64,000 bases of DNA from Colimorpha sp045576855 (GCA_045576855.1 JAZNHG010000007.1:1-64000), one strand, 5' to 3'. Positions 44,262 through 52,527 are shown, counted from the stretch's first letter. Notes: generated by a model not told the origin, from the letters alone. Program-made: numbers and translations.

Positions 44262-45251
44262 TCAGCGTTTAACGACCTTCTGCACATGGTGCTCACCCAC
44301 ACGCAGCACGTACACACCCGCAGGCAAATCACCCAAGGGCAACGTCTCGCGGTCGCAGGTTGGCTTCCAACAACCCACCTCGTGGCCATGCATATCGAAG
44401 AGGCGAACCATCTCTCCCGCGGCGTTGCCCACAATCATCCATTCGCTGACCGGATTGGGCCACACCGCGGGCTCCACACACGCGGCTACAGTCTGCACCG
44501 CTTGGGTAGCCTGCAGCACCGCCACGCCGGTAAGGTCGAATCCGCCGCTACCCCAGATGGTGTCATTGGTGGGATAGGGGTCGTTGACCATGCGACCCTC
44601 GGCATCACGAGTGGCGTAGAGCGGGTCTATGGTGCCCACCACATCCACCAGACGCACGTAGACAATATTGTCTATATCAAGGTCCGCGCTGTCACGCAAC
44701 TCCTCTAGGTCGAAAGGGGTGCCGTAGCCGACTCGGTATTTGCCCGCCAGATTGTTGATCAAAGCGGGATTGATTGAGCCATTGGAGCCCACCTGCACAT
44801 CGGTCGGCGTGAGCGACGTAGCCGGGAAACGCACAAAGCGCTCACCGTCGCTACTCACCTCGACAAAGGCCAGTTCCAGAAAAGCATCGTTGAACGAGTT
44901 TTCAAACACGGCAAAGTCGGGACCCGCAACATTGCAAATGGGACGGTCGAAGGTGAGGGTGGCCGTACCGCCGTCGCCCAAACTGACAGCCGCTGTGGTC
45001 ACTGTCGAGGCGGCGCCGGTGCCGTACTCCTCCTCGCCATATTTGACACGAGGACCGTCTGGGTTGACAATATCAACCGGACCACGCACCACGCTGCATG
45101 TCGTGGCCCAGCCCACAATGGCGCTGCTGTCGTAGCGTATGGCATTGCATCCGGGTGTGCCCACCGCGCCGCAATACGGGCCTTGCCCGTAGCAGCACAC
45201 CGTGCCAGCCACGAGCAAGGTCACAAACGATGACAAAATCTTCATTTTCAT
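44262..45251 (-). CDS. T9SS-exported surface protein, B12-riboswitch regulated
   Basis: 329 aa. Signal peptide (VTLLVAGTVCCYGQ), a beta-rich body with FDRPICNVAGPDFAVFENSF, LELAFVEVSSDGERFVRFPA, NNLAGKYRVGYGTPFDLEEL and DIDNIVYVRLVDVVG, then a C-terminal Por sorting domain (WPNPVSEWMIV to VYVLRVGEHHVQKVVKR). The body resembles a family of Bacteroidota cell-surface proteins of undefined biochemistry. It is the second gene of the transcript led by the cobalamin riboswitch, 14 bp after the three-repeat protein, so a role in B12 capture is inferred. Confidence 0.8.
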   Translation of the reverse strand: MKMKILSSFVTLLVAGTVCCYGQGPYCGAVGTPGCNAIRYDSSAIVGWATTCSVVRGPVDIVNPDGPRVKYGEEEYGTGAASTVTTAAVSLGDGGTATLTFDRPICNVAGPDFAVFENSFNDAFLELAFVEVSSDGERFVRFPATSLTPTDVQVGSNGSINPALINNLAGKYRVGYGTPFDLEELRDSADLDIDNIVYVRLVDVVGTIDPLYATRDAEGRMVNDPYPTNDTIWGSGGFDLTGVAVLQATQAVQTVAACVEPAVWPNPVSEWMIVGNAAGEMVRLFDMHGHEVGCWKPTCDRETLPLGDLPAGVYVLRVGEHHVQKVVKR

Positions 45252-45265
45252 AAGACTAAACGATT

Positions 45266-46975
45266 TTAGCGGGCAACAACCACACGAGCCGTTGCACCAG
45301 CTACGCGAAGCATATAGACGCCCTCGGCCAGTTGGCTGACAGGCATCTGCACGCTGCTGCTGCCGACAGCCACCGGACGCACCATCACGCGGCGGCCCGT
45401 CATGTCGAAGAGTTCGGCTTCGCCATTGTTCTCCAATGCGTCGAAGGTTACATTGAGCACCACGGCAGCAGGGTTGGGATAGAGATTCACATTGACGCTG
45501 TTCACCTCGGCGATGCCCACGGGCACGCTGACGGGATGGACCTCCATCGGGTAGACGTAGGTGTAGTACCAGTAGCCGTCATACTCCGAGCTGTCCACGA
45601 CCACACCGGCTGCGGGCTCGGCCCACTTCTCGAAGTCGCCGTCGGCCAGCGTCTGACCCATACCCATGTCGCTGACGCCGTTGTTCTTGCTCTCCCACCA
45701 GCCGTAAGCCTGCTTGCGCAGGGTGTCGCCTTCGGCAACGACGAAGACGATGTCACCCACGTATGCGCCGTCCATAGTGTAGCTGAAGCGGTTGTCGGCC
45801 TCGGCGATGTCGGTCATCATATCGGCCACGGTCTTCTGACCGTCGAAGCGGTAGCCCCAGGCCAGGGCCGTGTCGGCCCAGTTGACGGCCATCACCACCT
45901 GGTTGGCGCCGGTGCCAACCCAGTAGAGGATGTCGCTAGCGGCGATGGTGCCCTCCTCGGGCAGAGGATCCGGATTGGGGTCACTGACAGCGTGGATTTC
46001 CATCGGGTAGACGTAAGTAGTCATCCAATAACTATAGTTGGCGAGGAACATCACACTGGCTTCCACACCGGCTGCGGGCTCGGCCCATTTCTCAAAATCG
46101 CCATTGTTCAGCGGCTGTCCCATACCGGCGTCCGACACGCCGTTGTTGGTGCTTTCCCACCAGCTGTAGGCCTGCTTGCGCAGGGTGTCGCCGGGGGCGG
46201 CGACGAAGACGATGTCTTCCAGACCATTGGCACCCATCTCGATGCTGAAGCGGGGATCGTCGGCGGCAATGGCGTTCAGCATGTCGGCGACGCTCTTCTC
46301 ACCGTCGAAGCGGTAGCCCCAGGCCAGGGCCGTGTCGGCCCAGTTGACGGCCAGCACCACCTGATTGGCGCCGGTGCCCACCCAGTAGAGGATGTCGCTG
46401 GCGGCAAAGGTGGAAGCCGCAGGCAGCGGGGCGGCATTGGGATTGCTGGCGGGGTAGATAATCTCGGCAGCCTCGGTCTCGTAGGTCTCGGGGTCCATAG
46501 GCAGCCAGTCGACAAAGTCGCCGTCGGCCACATTGTCGCCCATCACGCCGCCCGACGGTTTATCCACGTCGCTGGCGTCCTTCCAGTTGTACATCCACCA
46601 GGCCACACCGGACATATCATCCACCACACCCGTGATGTTCAGCCCCAGCGTGGTGTCGACGTAGGTCAGGTTGTTGATGTAGGTGTGCGTGCTGTTCCAG
46701 GTGATGGAGAGACGGCTGTCGTAGGCTGCGATGGTGTCCATCAGGTCGCGCATCAGGGCGGTGGTGCCGTTCCACTGCACACCCCAGGCCAGGCCCACAT
46801 TGCCGGCCACGGCGTCGTTCCACGTGATGCAGATGACGGCCTTGCTATCACCCGTACCGGTCCAGTAGCGGATCATATTCTGAGGAACTGTGGGATTCAC
46901 GATCGGCTCCCACTGAGCCGAAGCACCGGCGGCCATCAGCAGGCCGCAAGCAAACACAAGTAGTTTTTTTACCAT
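45266..46975 (-). CDS. Three-repeat T9SS surface protein under a cobalamin riboswitch
   Basis: 569 aa. Signal peptide (ASAQ cut), three related domains at about 33-165, 188-325 and 343-480, and a Por sorting domain (YPNPAAVVLNVTF to VYMLRVAGATARVVVAR). Each domain begins ILYWVGTGANQVVLAVNW or a variant, continues ALAWGYRFDGEKSVADML, and closes with a W-x(n)-G-x-L-x-DGDFEKW pattern. That last pattern recalls the W..NG..L.DGD...W layout of DUF4430/transcobalamin C-terminal domains; this likeness is my inference. The riboswitch, export signal and duplication make a cobalamin-binding role plausible. The biochemical function is not known to me. Confidence 0.75.
   Translation of the reverse strand: MVKKLLVFACGLLMAAGASAQWEPIVNPTVPQNMIRYWTGTGDSKAVICITWNDAVAGNVGLAWGVQWNGTTALMRDLMDTIAAYDSRLSITWNSTHTYINNLTYVDTTLGLNITGVVDDMSGVAWWMYNWKDASDVDKPSGGVMGDNVADGDFVDWLPMDPETYETEAAEIIYPASNPNAAPLPAASTFAASDILYWVGTGANQVVLAVNWADTALAWGYRFDGEKSVADMLNAIAADDPRFSIEMGANGLEDIVFVAAPGDTLRKQAYSWWESTNNGVSDAGMGQPLNNGDFEKWAEPAAGVEASVMFLANYSYWMTTYVYPMEIHAVSDPNPDPLPEEGTIAASDILYWVGTGANQVVMAVNWADTALAWGYRFDGQKTVADMMTDIAEADNRFSYTMDGAYVGDIVFVVAEGDTLRKQAYGWWESKNNGVSDMGMGQTLADGDFEKWAEPAAGVVVDSSEYDGYWYYTYVYPMEVHPVSVPVGIAEVNSVNVNLYPNPAAVVLNVTFDALENNGEAELFDMTGRRVMVRPVAVGSSSVQMPVSQLAEGVYMLRVAGATARVVVAR
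45840..45943 (-). repeat. Direct repeat, copy 1 (inside the three-repeat gene)
   Basis: About 104 bp nearly identical at DNA level to 46302-46405, 462 bp (154 codons) away. It encodes the start of domain 3. Identity at synonymous sites points to recent duplication or gene conversion. Confidence 0.75.
46302..46405 (-). repeat. Direct repeat, copy 2 (inside the three-repeat gene)
   Basis: Partner of 45840-45943; encodes the start of domain 2 (ILYWVGTGANQVVLAVNW to GYRFDG). Confidence 0.75.
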
Positions 46976-47114
46976 ATTGATACAGTTTTATCAGTTAATA
47001 TTTCTGTCCTCAATATCGGCCACTCGGCAAGAAAAACACATTGGGAGCACAAAAGACACGGGCAGTCTGATGTCACCGGATGGCTTTTTCCTCGAAAGCG
47101 GAACCGATTTTATA

Positions 47115-47284
47115 CGGTTTGGCAGGTCTTCTGGCTTGCTCTCTGGGGCCCTGTCTTCCCATGCGCCTATAGCGACACACAGTGACATAACAGATTGGGC
47201 CTCAACTATCGAGCTTACAGCAGCGGGACTGCGCCGGACTTGCACCGGCTTCCCTCTTGGCGCCCTCGTCGGGCGACCAAACCG
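47115..47284 (-). promoter_or_regulatory. Cobalamin riboswitch (second)
   Basis: On the minus strand: P1 CGGTTTGG/CCAAACCG (perfect), GCGCCAAGAGGGAA, GGCGCAGTCCCGCTGCTGTAAG core (around 47218-47239) and the B12 box AAGCCAGAAGACCTGCC (47121-47137). Core elements match the riboswitch at 12716-12886. About 139 nt of leader, containing CGAGGAAAAAGCC, separate it from the start at 46975. It controls two predicted T9SS surface proteins. Confidence 0.94.
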
Positions 47285-47288
47285 GCGG

Positions 47289-47296
47289 CAAAAATA
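47289..47296 (-). promoter_or_regulatory. -7 box of the second riboswitch transcript
   Basis: The minus strand reads TATTTTTG, with TTTGCC at about 47313-47318 as a -33 element. It lies 4 bp before the aptamer, the same arrangement as at the first riboswitch. Confidence 0.65.
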
Positions 47297-47344
47297 GCAA
47301 ATAAAAACATTCTGGCAAAAAAAAGATGAGAAATTAATGAATAT

Positions 47345-47446
47345 AGTGGGCAGTGGGTAGTGGGTAGTTGGCAGTTGACAGTTGCTCTCCACTCTCCACT
47401 CTCCACTCTCCACTCTCCACTCTCCGCTCTCCACTCTCCACTCCCA
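47345..47446 (+). repeat. Heptamer arrays (AGTGGGC/AGTTGAC and CTCTCCA)
   Basis: GTGGGCA/GTGGGTA/GTTGGCA/GTTGACA words (47347-47383) are followed by about nine CTCTCCA heptamers (47384-47443). In the 833-bp spacer 46976-47808 I see the riboswitch, its promoter and repeats, but no gene. Confidence 0.75.
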
Positions 47447-47452
47447 GGGGGT

Positions 47453-47530
47453 CATCCTACCACCATCCTACCACCATCCTACCACCATCCTACCACCATC
47501 CTACCACCATCCTACCATTTTAACATTTCG
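47453..47530 (+). repeat. 11-bp iteron array ending in TTTTAACATTTCGG
   Basis: Six perfect or near-perfect CATCCTACCAC units run into TTTTAACATTTCGGAAGG; the most regular of the five arrays. Confidence 0.8.
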
Positions 47531-47564
47531 GAAGGTGGCTTGAGGGGTGCCTCGACGGGTGTCG

Positions 47565-47800
47565 AAAGAGCGGAAAGTGGAAAGCGGAGAGTGGAGAACA
47601 ACTGCACATTACCCGCTTCTCCACTACCCACTCACTAAAGACACACAATATTTACATTAATCTTTCGTTATAGGGGACAAACGGAGTGGAGAGTGGAGAG
47701 CGGAGAGCGTGCTGCCGCACACATACTATCAACCGAACACTGCTCACTGAACACTGCTCACTGAACACTGCTCACTAAACACTGCTCACTGAACACTAAA
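47565..47800 (+). repeat. Heptamer and 14-mer word arrays
   Basis: GAGAGTG/GAGAGCG heptamers (47570-47600 and 47683-47710) and GAACACTGCTCACT 14-mers in four consecutive copies (about 47732-47793), directly before the M3 peptidase start. The same GAGAGTG/GAGAGCG words occur inside that gene at 48139-48183. Confidence 0.7.
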
Positions 47801-47808
47801 AAAAGGAC

Positions 47809-49887
47809 ATGGAGAATATACTGCTACAGGAATGGGAATTTCCCCCATTCGACAAGATAAAGACCGAAGACTTCGAGCCCGCCATCCGCGCCGCCATCGG
47901 GGAGGCCGAGCGCGAGGTGGAAGCCATTGCCACCAACCCCGCCGAGCCCAGCTTCGAGAACACCGTGGAAGCGCTGGAGTGCGCCTCGCGTCGGCTGGAC
48001 CGCGTGAGCGCCATCATGACAAACCTCAACGAATGCTGCACGTGCGAGGAGCTGCAGGCCACCGTGATGCGGATGGAGCCCGAGATGACGCGCTTCAGCC
48101 TGAGGGTAGCCACCGACCGGCGTCTTTACGAGCGGGTGAGGAGAGTGGAAAGTGGAGAGCGGAGAGTGGAGAGTGGAGAGCGGCGCATGCTGCTGGAGCA
48201 GACGCTCAAGAGCTTCGAGCGCCACGGGGTGGGACTGCCGGAGCAGGAGCGCGAGCGCTTCATGCGCAATGCCGAGGAGCTGAGCGAGCTGCAGGTGCGC
48301 TTCGGACAGAACGCCTTGGCCGACCTCAATAGTTGGACGCTGCACCTGACCGACGAGGCCGACCTGGAGGGGCTGCCGGACAGCGTCTGCACCGCCGCTC
48401 GCGAGGAGGCTGCCGCCCGCGGCATGCAGGGATGGCTGTTCACCCTGGCGGCTCCGTCGTACATGCCCTTCATGACCTACAGCACACGGCGCCACCTGCG
48501 CGAACAGATGTACCGCGCCTATGGTGCCATAGGCAACCACGGCGGCGAGCACGACAACAACGGAGTGATACGCCGCATCGTCGAGCTGCGCGCCGAGCAG
48601 GCCCGTCTGCTGGGCTACGACACCTACTGCGACTATGTGCTCGAGGACCGCATGGTGCAGTCGCTGGCGGGCCTGCGCCGATTCATGGACACGCTCAGGA
48701 CCGCCGTGCTGCCCGCCGCCGAGAAGGACCTGCGGCAGCTGCAGGAGACGGCCGGCGGCGAGGTGATGCCGTGGGATGTGAGCTACCTGTCGGAGAAGCT
48801 GCGGCAGAAGCTGTACGACTTCGACAGCGAAGCGCTGCGGCCCTACTTCCCGCTGGAGGCGGTGCGCGAGGGCATCTTCGGCCTCTACGGCCGCCTGTAC
48901 GGCCTGCAGTTCGAGCCCGCCCCCGAAGTACCCGTCTACCACGAGGACGTGAGAGTGTACCGCGTCAGCCAGCTGCCAACTGCCGACTGCCCACTGCCAA
49001 CTGAAAAGGGAATCCTCTACCTGGACATGTTTCCACGGGCGTCGAAGCGCAGCGGCGCCTGGATGACCGAATTCCGGGGCCAACACGGTACGGTGCGTCC
49101 GCAGATACAGGTGGTATGCAATTTCAGCAAGCCCACGGCCGACACGCCCTCGCTGCTCCGATTCAACGAGGTGAGGACCTTCATGCACGAGATGGGGCAT
49201 GCCATGCACGGCATGCTGAGCGAAGTGCAGTACGAAAGCCTCGGGGGAACCAACGTGAAGCGCGACTTTGTGGAGATGCCGTCGCAGCTGATGGAGAACT
49301 GGTGCTACGAGCCGGAGTTTCTAGCCACCTTCGCCCGCCACTGGCAGACCGGCGAGACGTTGCCGACCAAGTATATAGAAAAGATTCGCGCCGCGCAGAA
49401 CCACATGGCCGGATGGCTCTGCCTGCGCCAGCTGAACCTGGGCATGACCGACCTGGCTTTCCACACGATGGCAATTGAAAATGGAAAATTGAAAATGGAA
49501 AATTCGGCTGATGCAGCAGATAATTCTCAATTCTCAATTCTCAATTCTCAATTCAAAGCGGAAAGCGTGGAGGCCGCCGCCATGACCGACCTGCTTCCGC
49601 GAGTCGCAGGGTGCTGCACAGCCACCAACTTCAGTCACATCTTCGGTGGAGGCTATGCCAGCGGCTACTACGGCTACAAGTGGGCCGAGGTGCTGGACGC
49701 CGACATCTTCAGTCGATTCAAGGCCGACGGCATCTTCTGTGCCGCGACAGCCGACAGCTTCCGCCACCAGATACTGAGCCGCGGCGGCACCGAGCACCCC
49801 GCCATGCTCTTCCGCCGATTCATGGGTCGCGAACCCGACCCGCAGGCCCTGCTGAAGAGGATGGGTTTAACAAACTGTAAGCTGTGA
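47809..49887 (+). CDS. M3-family oligopeptidase (Dcp/oligopeptidase A type) with three repeat insertions
   Basis: 692 aa. Zinc motif FMHEMGHAMHGML with His460, Glu461 and His464, the downstream Glu in YESLGGTNVKRDFVEMPSQ, and the C-terminal GGYASGYYGYKWAEVLDADIF of M3 peptidases. It cleaves oligopeptides or dipeptides from peptide C-termini in the cytoplasm or periplasm; no signal peptide is visible. Three short segments unlike the family are encoded by heptamer words: RRVESGERRVESGERR (about 111), QLPTADCPLPTEK (about 389) and IENGKLKMENSADAAD plus NSQFSILNSQF (about 556-582). All keep the frame, and the catalytic motifs are intact. Confidence 0.9.
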   Translation: MENILLQEWEFPPFDKIKTEDFEPAIRAAIGEAEREVEAIATNPAEPSFENTVEALECASRRLDRVSAIMTNLNECCTCEELQATVMRMEPEMTRFSLRVATDRRLYERVRRVESGERRVESGERRMLLEQTLKSFERHGVGLPEQERERFMRNAEELSELQVRFGQNALADLNSWTLHLTDEADLEGLPDSVCTAAREEAAARGMQGWLFTLAAPSYMPFMTYSTRRHLREQMYRAYGAIGNHGGEHDNNGVIRRIVELRAEQARLLGYDTYCDYVLEDRMVQSLAGLRRFMDTLRTAVLPAAEKDLRQLQETAGGEVMPWDVSYLSEKLRQKLYDFDSEALRPYFPLEAVREGIFGLYGRLYGLQFEPAPEVPVYHEDVRVYRVSQLPTADCPLPTEKGILYLDMFPRASKRSGAWMTEFRGQHGTVRPQIQVVCNFSKPTADTPSLLRFNEVRTFMHEMGHAMHGMLSEVQYESLGGTNVKRDFVEMPSQLMENWCYEPEFLATFARHWQTGETLPTKYIEKIRAAQNHMAGWLCLRQLNLGMTDLAFHTMAIENGKLKMENSADAADNSQFSILNSQFKAESVEAAAMTDLLPRVAGCCTATNFSHIFGGGYASGYYGYKWAEVLDADIFSRFKADGIFCAATADSFRHQILSRGGTEHPAMLFRRFMGREPDPQALLKRMGLTNCKL
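48139..48183 (+). repeat. In-gene heptamer array 1 (M3 peptidase)
   Basis: Tandem AGAGTGG/AAAGTGG/AGAGCGG heptamers encoding a charged repeat peptide, six units being 42 bp or 14 codons and so in frame. The words match the spacer array at 47683-47710. Confidence 0.8.
48972..49007 (+). repeat. In-gene heptamer array 2 (M3 peptidase)
   Basis: CCAACTG, CCGACTG, CCCACTG, CCAACTG words: the reverse complement of the CAGTTGG/CAGTGGG family found in spacers at 12.25 kb and 32.75 kb. Confidence 0.75.
49473..49556 (+). repeat. In-gene heptamer array 3 (M3 peptidase), inverted
   Basis: ATTGAAAATGGAAA 14-mers are followed after a short gap by four AATTCTC heptamers, which match the complement of GAGAATT. 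The two halves could partly pair as a stem. The segment is in frame and encodes a polar peptide. Confidence 0.75.
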
Positions 49888-49962
49888 GCTGTGAGTTTTA
49901 AGTGGGCTAACGCGGCCTGCGCAGCCACTTACAGCTTAAAGCTAAAAACTTAAAACTAAAAA
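49880..49962 (+). repeat. Word array with hairpin between M3 peptidase and rnr
   Basis: CTGTAAG/CTGTGAG/TTTTAAG heptamers precede, and CAGCTTA/AAGCTAA/AAACTTA words follow, a hairpin TAAGTGG...CCACTTA with a GCG/CGC inner stem (about 49897-49929). It may end the upstream transcript. Confidence 0.6.
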
Positions 49963-49965
49963 TAT

Positions 49966-52296
49966 ATGAACGAACAATTAGCAAAGACAATACTCAAAAT
50001 CTTCGTCAACAACCCCTTCGACGCCTTCAACCACAAGCAGATCAGCTCGCGCCTGGGCATCAACACCAAGCGCGACCGGCAGGAGGTGATTCGCACCATA
50101 CAGGAACTCGCCGAGCAGAAACAGCTCGTCGAGGACGACCACAAAGGGAAGTATAAAATCAACCCCAAGAACATCAACGACGACCTGGTGCCGCACAACT
50201 GCGTCACCGGCACCATAGACATGAAGCAGGGCGGCAAGGCCTACGTGATACCCGACGAGGAAGGCCGCGAGGACATACAGATAGCCCCCAACAACACACA
50301 CCACGCCCTGCATGGCGACACGGTGCGCGTGCTGATCTTCCCGCAGCGTAAGATGCACAAGCCCGAGGGGCAGGTGGTGGAAATCATCAAACGCGCCAAG
50401 ACACGCTTCGTGGGCGTCATCCAGAAGCAGGAGCGGTTCGCCTTCATGGTCAGCGACAGCCGCACCATGCCCGTGGATATCTTCATCCACCTCGACGACC
50501 TGTGCGATGCCGAGAACGGCGAGAAAGTGCTGGTAGAGATGACCGACTGGCCCGAACGGATGAACAACCCCGTGGGCAAGGTGGTCAAGCGCCTGGGCCG
50601 CCCCGGCGACAACAACGTGGAGATGCAGTCCATCCTGGCCGAATACGACTTCCCCCTCGAGTTCCCCCAAGAGGCCGAAGACGAAGCCAAGAAGATGCGC
50701 AAGCCCACCAAGAAAGAGATTGCCTCCAGGAGAGACTTCCGCGATGTAATGACCTTCACCATAGACCCCGCCGATGCCAAAGATTTCGACGACGCCCTCT
50801 CCTTCCGCAAGCTGGAGAACGGCCGCGTGGAGGTGGGCGAACACGACCGAAAGGGAGTGAACGGCCCCCTCTACGAGGTGGGCGTGCACATCGCCGACGT
50901 CTCCTACTATGTCAAGCCCGGCAGCGCTATCGACCGCGAGGCATACGAACGCGGCACCTCCGTCTACCTTGTGGACCGCACCATTCCCATGCTGCCCGAG
51001 AGACTCTGCAACGACCTATGCTCCCTCCGTCAGGACGAGGAGAAGCTCTGCTTCAGCGTGGTCATGGAGATGGATGCCAAAGGCAAAGTGCACAAGAGCT
51101 GGATGGGCAAGACCGTCATCCGCAGCAACCGACGCATGGCCTACGAGGAGGCACAAGCCATCATCGACTCCGGCGTCAGCGACGGCACCGATGTCGCCAA
51201 CGCCATCCTCGCCCTGCACGGCATCGCCACAGTGCTGCGGGCGGCGCGCTACAAGAGCGGTGCCATCAATTTCGAGAGTCAGGAGGTGAAGTTCATCCTC
51301 GACGAGAACGCCCACCCAACGGGAGTGTACATCAAGGAAAGCAAGGAAGCCAACTGGCTCATCGAGGAATTCATGCTGCTGACCAACAAGACCGTGGCCG
51401 AATACATCGGGAAGCCGAAGACTCAAAGCTCAAGAGGCAAGGCTCAAAACTCTGCAAAGACGTTTGTCTACCGCGTGCACGACGAGCCCAACCCCGAGAA
51501 GCTGAACACCTTCGTCGAGTTTGTGGCCAAGCTGGGCTTCAGCATGAAGGTAGGCTCCCGCAAAGCGTTGGCCGAAAGCTACAACAACCTCTTCCGCGAC
51601 ATCGCCGGCCGCGGCGAGGAGAACATGATCGACACCATCGCCATCCGCACCATGTCCAAGGCCTACTACAGCACCGAGAACATCGGCCACTACGGCCTCG
51701 CCTTCCCCTACTACACCCACTTCACCTCCCCCATACGCCGCTACCCCGACCTGATGGTGCACCGCCTGCTGGAGCGCTACCTGGAAGGGGGCGCCAGCGT
51801 CAACGCCGACGAGTACGAGGACTACTGCCGCCACTGCTCCGTCATGGAGAAGAAAGCCGCCGACGCCGAACGCACCAGCATCAAGTACAAGCAGGCCGAG
51901 TTCCTGGCCGACAAGCTGGGCCAGGTCTTCCCAGCACTCATCAGCGGAGTCAGCAAGTGGGGCATATATGCCGAAATCGAAGGCAACAAATGCGAGGGCA
52001 TGATTCCCATCGGAAGCCTCAAGGACGACTACTACATGCTCGACGAGGACAACTACCAAGTCATCGGACGCCGCCACGGCCACACATACAAACTTGGCTA
52101 CCCCGTCCACATCCGCGTCAAGCGCGTCGACATGCTGAAGAAACAGATTGACTTCGAGCTGGTGGACGAGAACGAATCGGCCTCCCCACAGGCCGACACC
52201 CGCCCCCGACCGACGGGCAAGAAAAAAGCCGGCAAGACCGCCGGAGCGAAAACCACCCACCGCCACAGCAAACCCGCCAAACGTAAAAAGCAATAA
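49966..52296 (+). CDS. rnr: Ribonuclease R
   Basis: 776 aa. An N-terminal winged-helix segment (NHKQISSRLGINTKRDRQEV) and cold-shock domains precede the RNB catalytic domain (TIDPADAKDFDDALSFRKLE with the four Asp near 265-275; SPIRRYPDLMVHRLLE near 590). An S1 domain (FPALISGVSKWGIYAEIEG) and a basic tail (GKKKAGKTAGAKTTHRHSK) follow. It degrades structured RNA 3' to 5'. A short polar insert TQSSRGKAQNSAK near 487 is made of heptamer words. Confidence 0.95.
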   Translation: MNEQLAKTILKIFVNNPFDAFNHKQISSRLGINTKRDRQEVIRTIQELAEQKQLVEDDHKGKYKINPKNINDDLVPHNCVTGTIDMKQGGKAYVIPDEEGREDIQIAPNNTHHALHGDTVRVLIFPQRKMHKPEGQVVEIIKRAKTRFVGVIQKQERFAFMVSDSRTMPVDIFIHLDDLCDAENGEKVLVEMTDWPERMNNPVGKVVKRLGRPGDNNVEMQSILAEYDFPLEFPQEAEDEAKKMRKPTKKEIASRRDFRDVMTFTIDPADAKDFDDALSFRKLENGRVEVGEHDRKGVNGPLYEVGVHIADVSYYVKPGSAIDREAYERGTSVYLVDRTIPMLPERLCNDLCSLRQDEEKLCFSVVMEMDAKGKVHKSWMGKTVIRSNRRMAYEEAQAIIDSGVSDGTDVANAILALHGIATVLRAARYKSGAINFESQEVKFILDENAHPTGVYIKESKEANWLIEEFMLLTNKTVAEYIGKPKTQSSRGKAQNSAKTFVYRVHDEPNPEKLNTFVEFVAKLGFSMKVGSRKALAESYNNLFRDIAGRGEENMIDTIAIRTMSKAYYSTENIGHYGLAFPYYTHFTSPIRRYPDLMVHRLLERYLEGGASVNADEYEDYCRHCSVMEKKAADAERTSIKYKQAEFLADKLGQVFPALISGVSKWGIYAEIEGNKCEGMIPIGSLKDDYYMLDEDNYQVIGRRHGHTYKLGYPVHIRVKRVDMLKKQIDFELVDENESASPQADTRPRPTGKKKAGKTAGAKTTHRHSKPAKRKKQ
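51420..51462 (+). repeat. In-gene heptamer array in rnr
   Basis: ACTCAAA, GCTCAAG, AGGCAAG, GCTCAAA, ACTCTGC words encode a Ser/Lys/Asn-rich insert between GKPK and TFVYRVHDEPNPEKL. It is a small, in-frame expansion within the RNB domain. Confidence 0.6.
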
Positions 52297-52371
52297 ACGG
52301 GAGCGCAGGCGGGATGTCTGCAAAAGATGTCCCGCCTGCCCCCCCCGGCAGATGCTCCCGCCGCCGAGGGG

Positions 52372-52440
52372 TCATCCTTGCACCATCCTTGCACCATCCT
52401 TGCACCATCCTTGCACCATCCTTGCATTTTAACATTTCAG
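52372..52440 (+). repeat. 11-bp iteron array (CATCCTTGCAC type)
   Basis: Five identical CATCCTTGCAC units (last CATCCTTGCAT) run into TTTTAACATTTCAGAAGCC. This variant unit also appears as the last copy at 12.6 kb, linking the two subtypes. Confidence 0.8.
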
Positions 52441-52468
52441 AAGCCACTATCGAGAATGGTTGGGATAT

Positions 52469-52500
52469 AAAAAAAGCGTGCCTGAGGCACGCTTTTTTTT
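52469..52500. terminator. Bidirectional intrinsic terminator
   Basis: Stem AGCGTGCC/GGCACGCT with a 3-base loop, flanked by A7 on the left and T8 on the right. It can end both rnr (plus) and the acyl-CoA synthetase (minus), whose stops face each other. Confidence 0.9.
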
Positions 52501-52527
52501 CACAAATAACCTCCAATCCGGGGTCAG

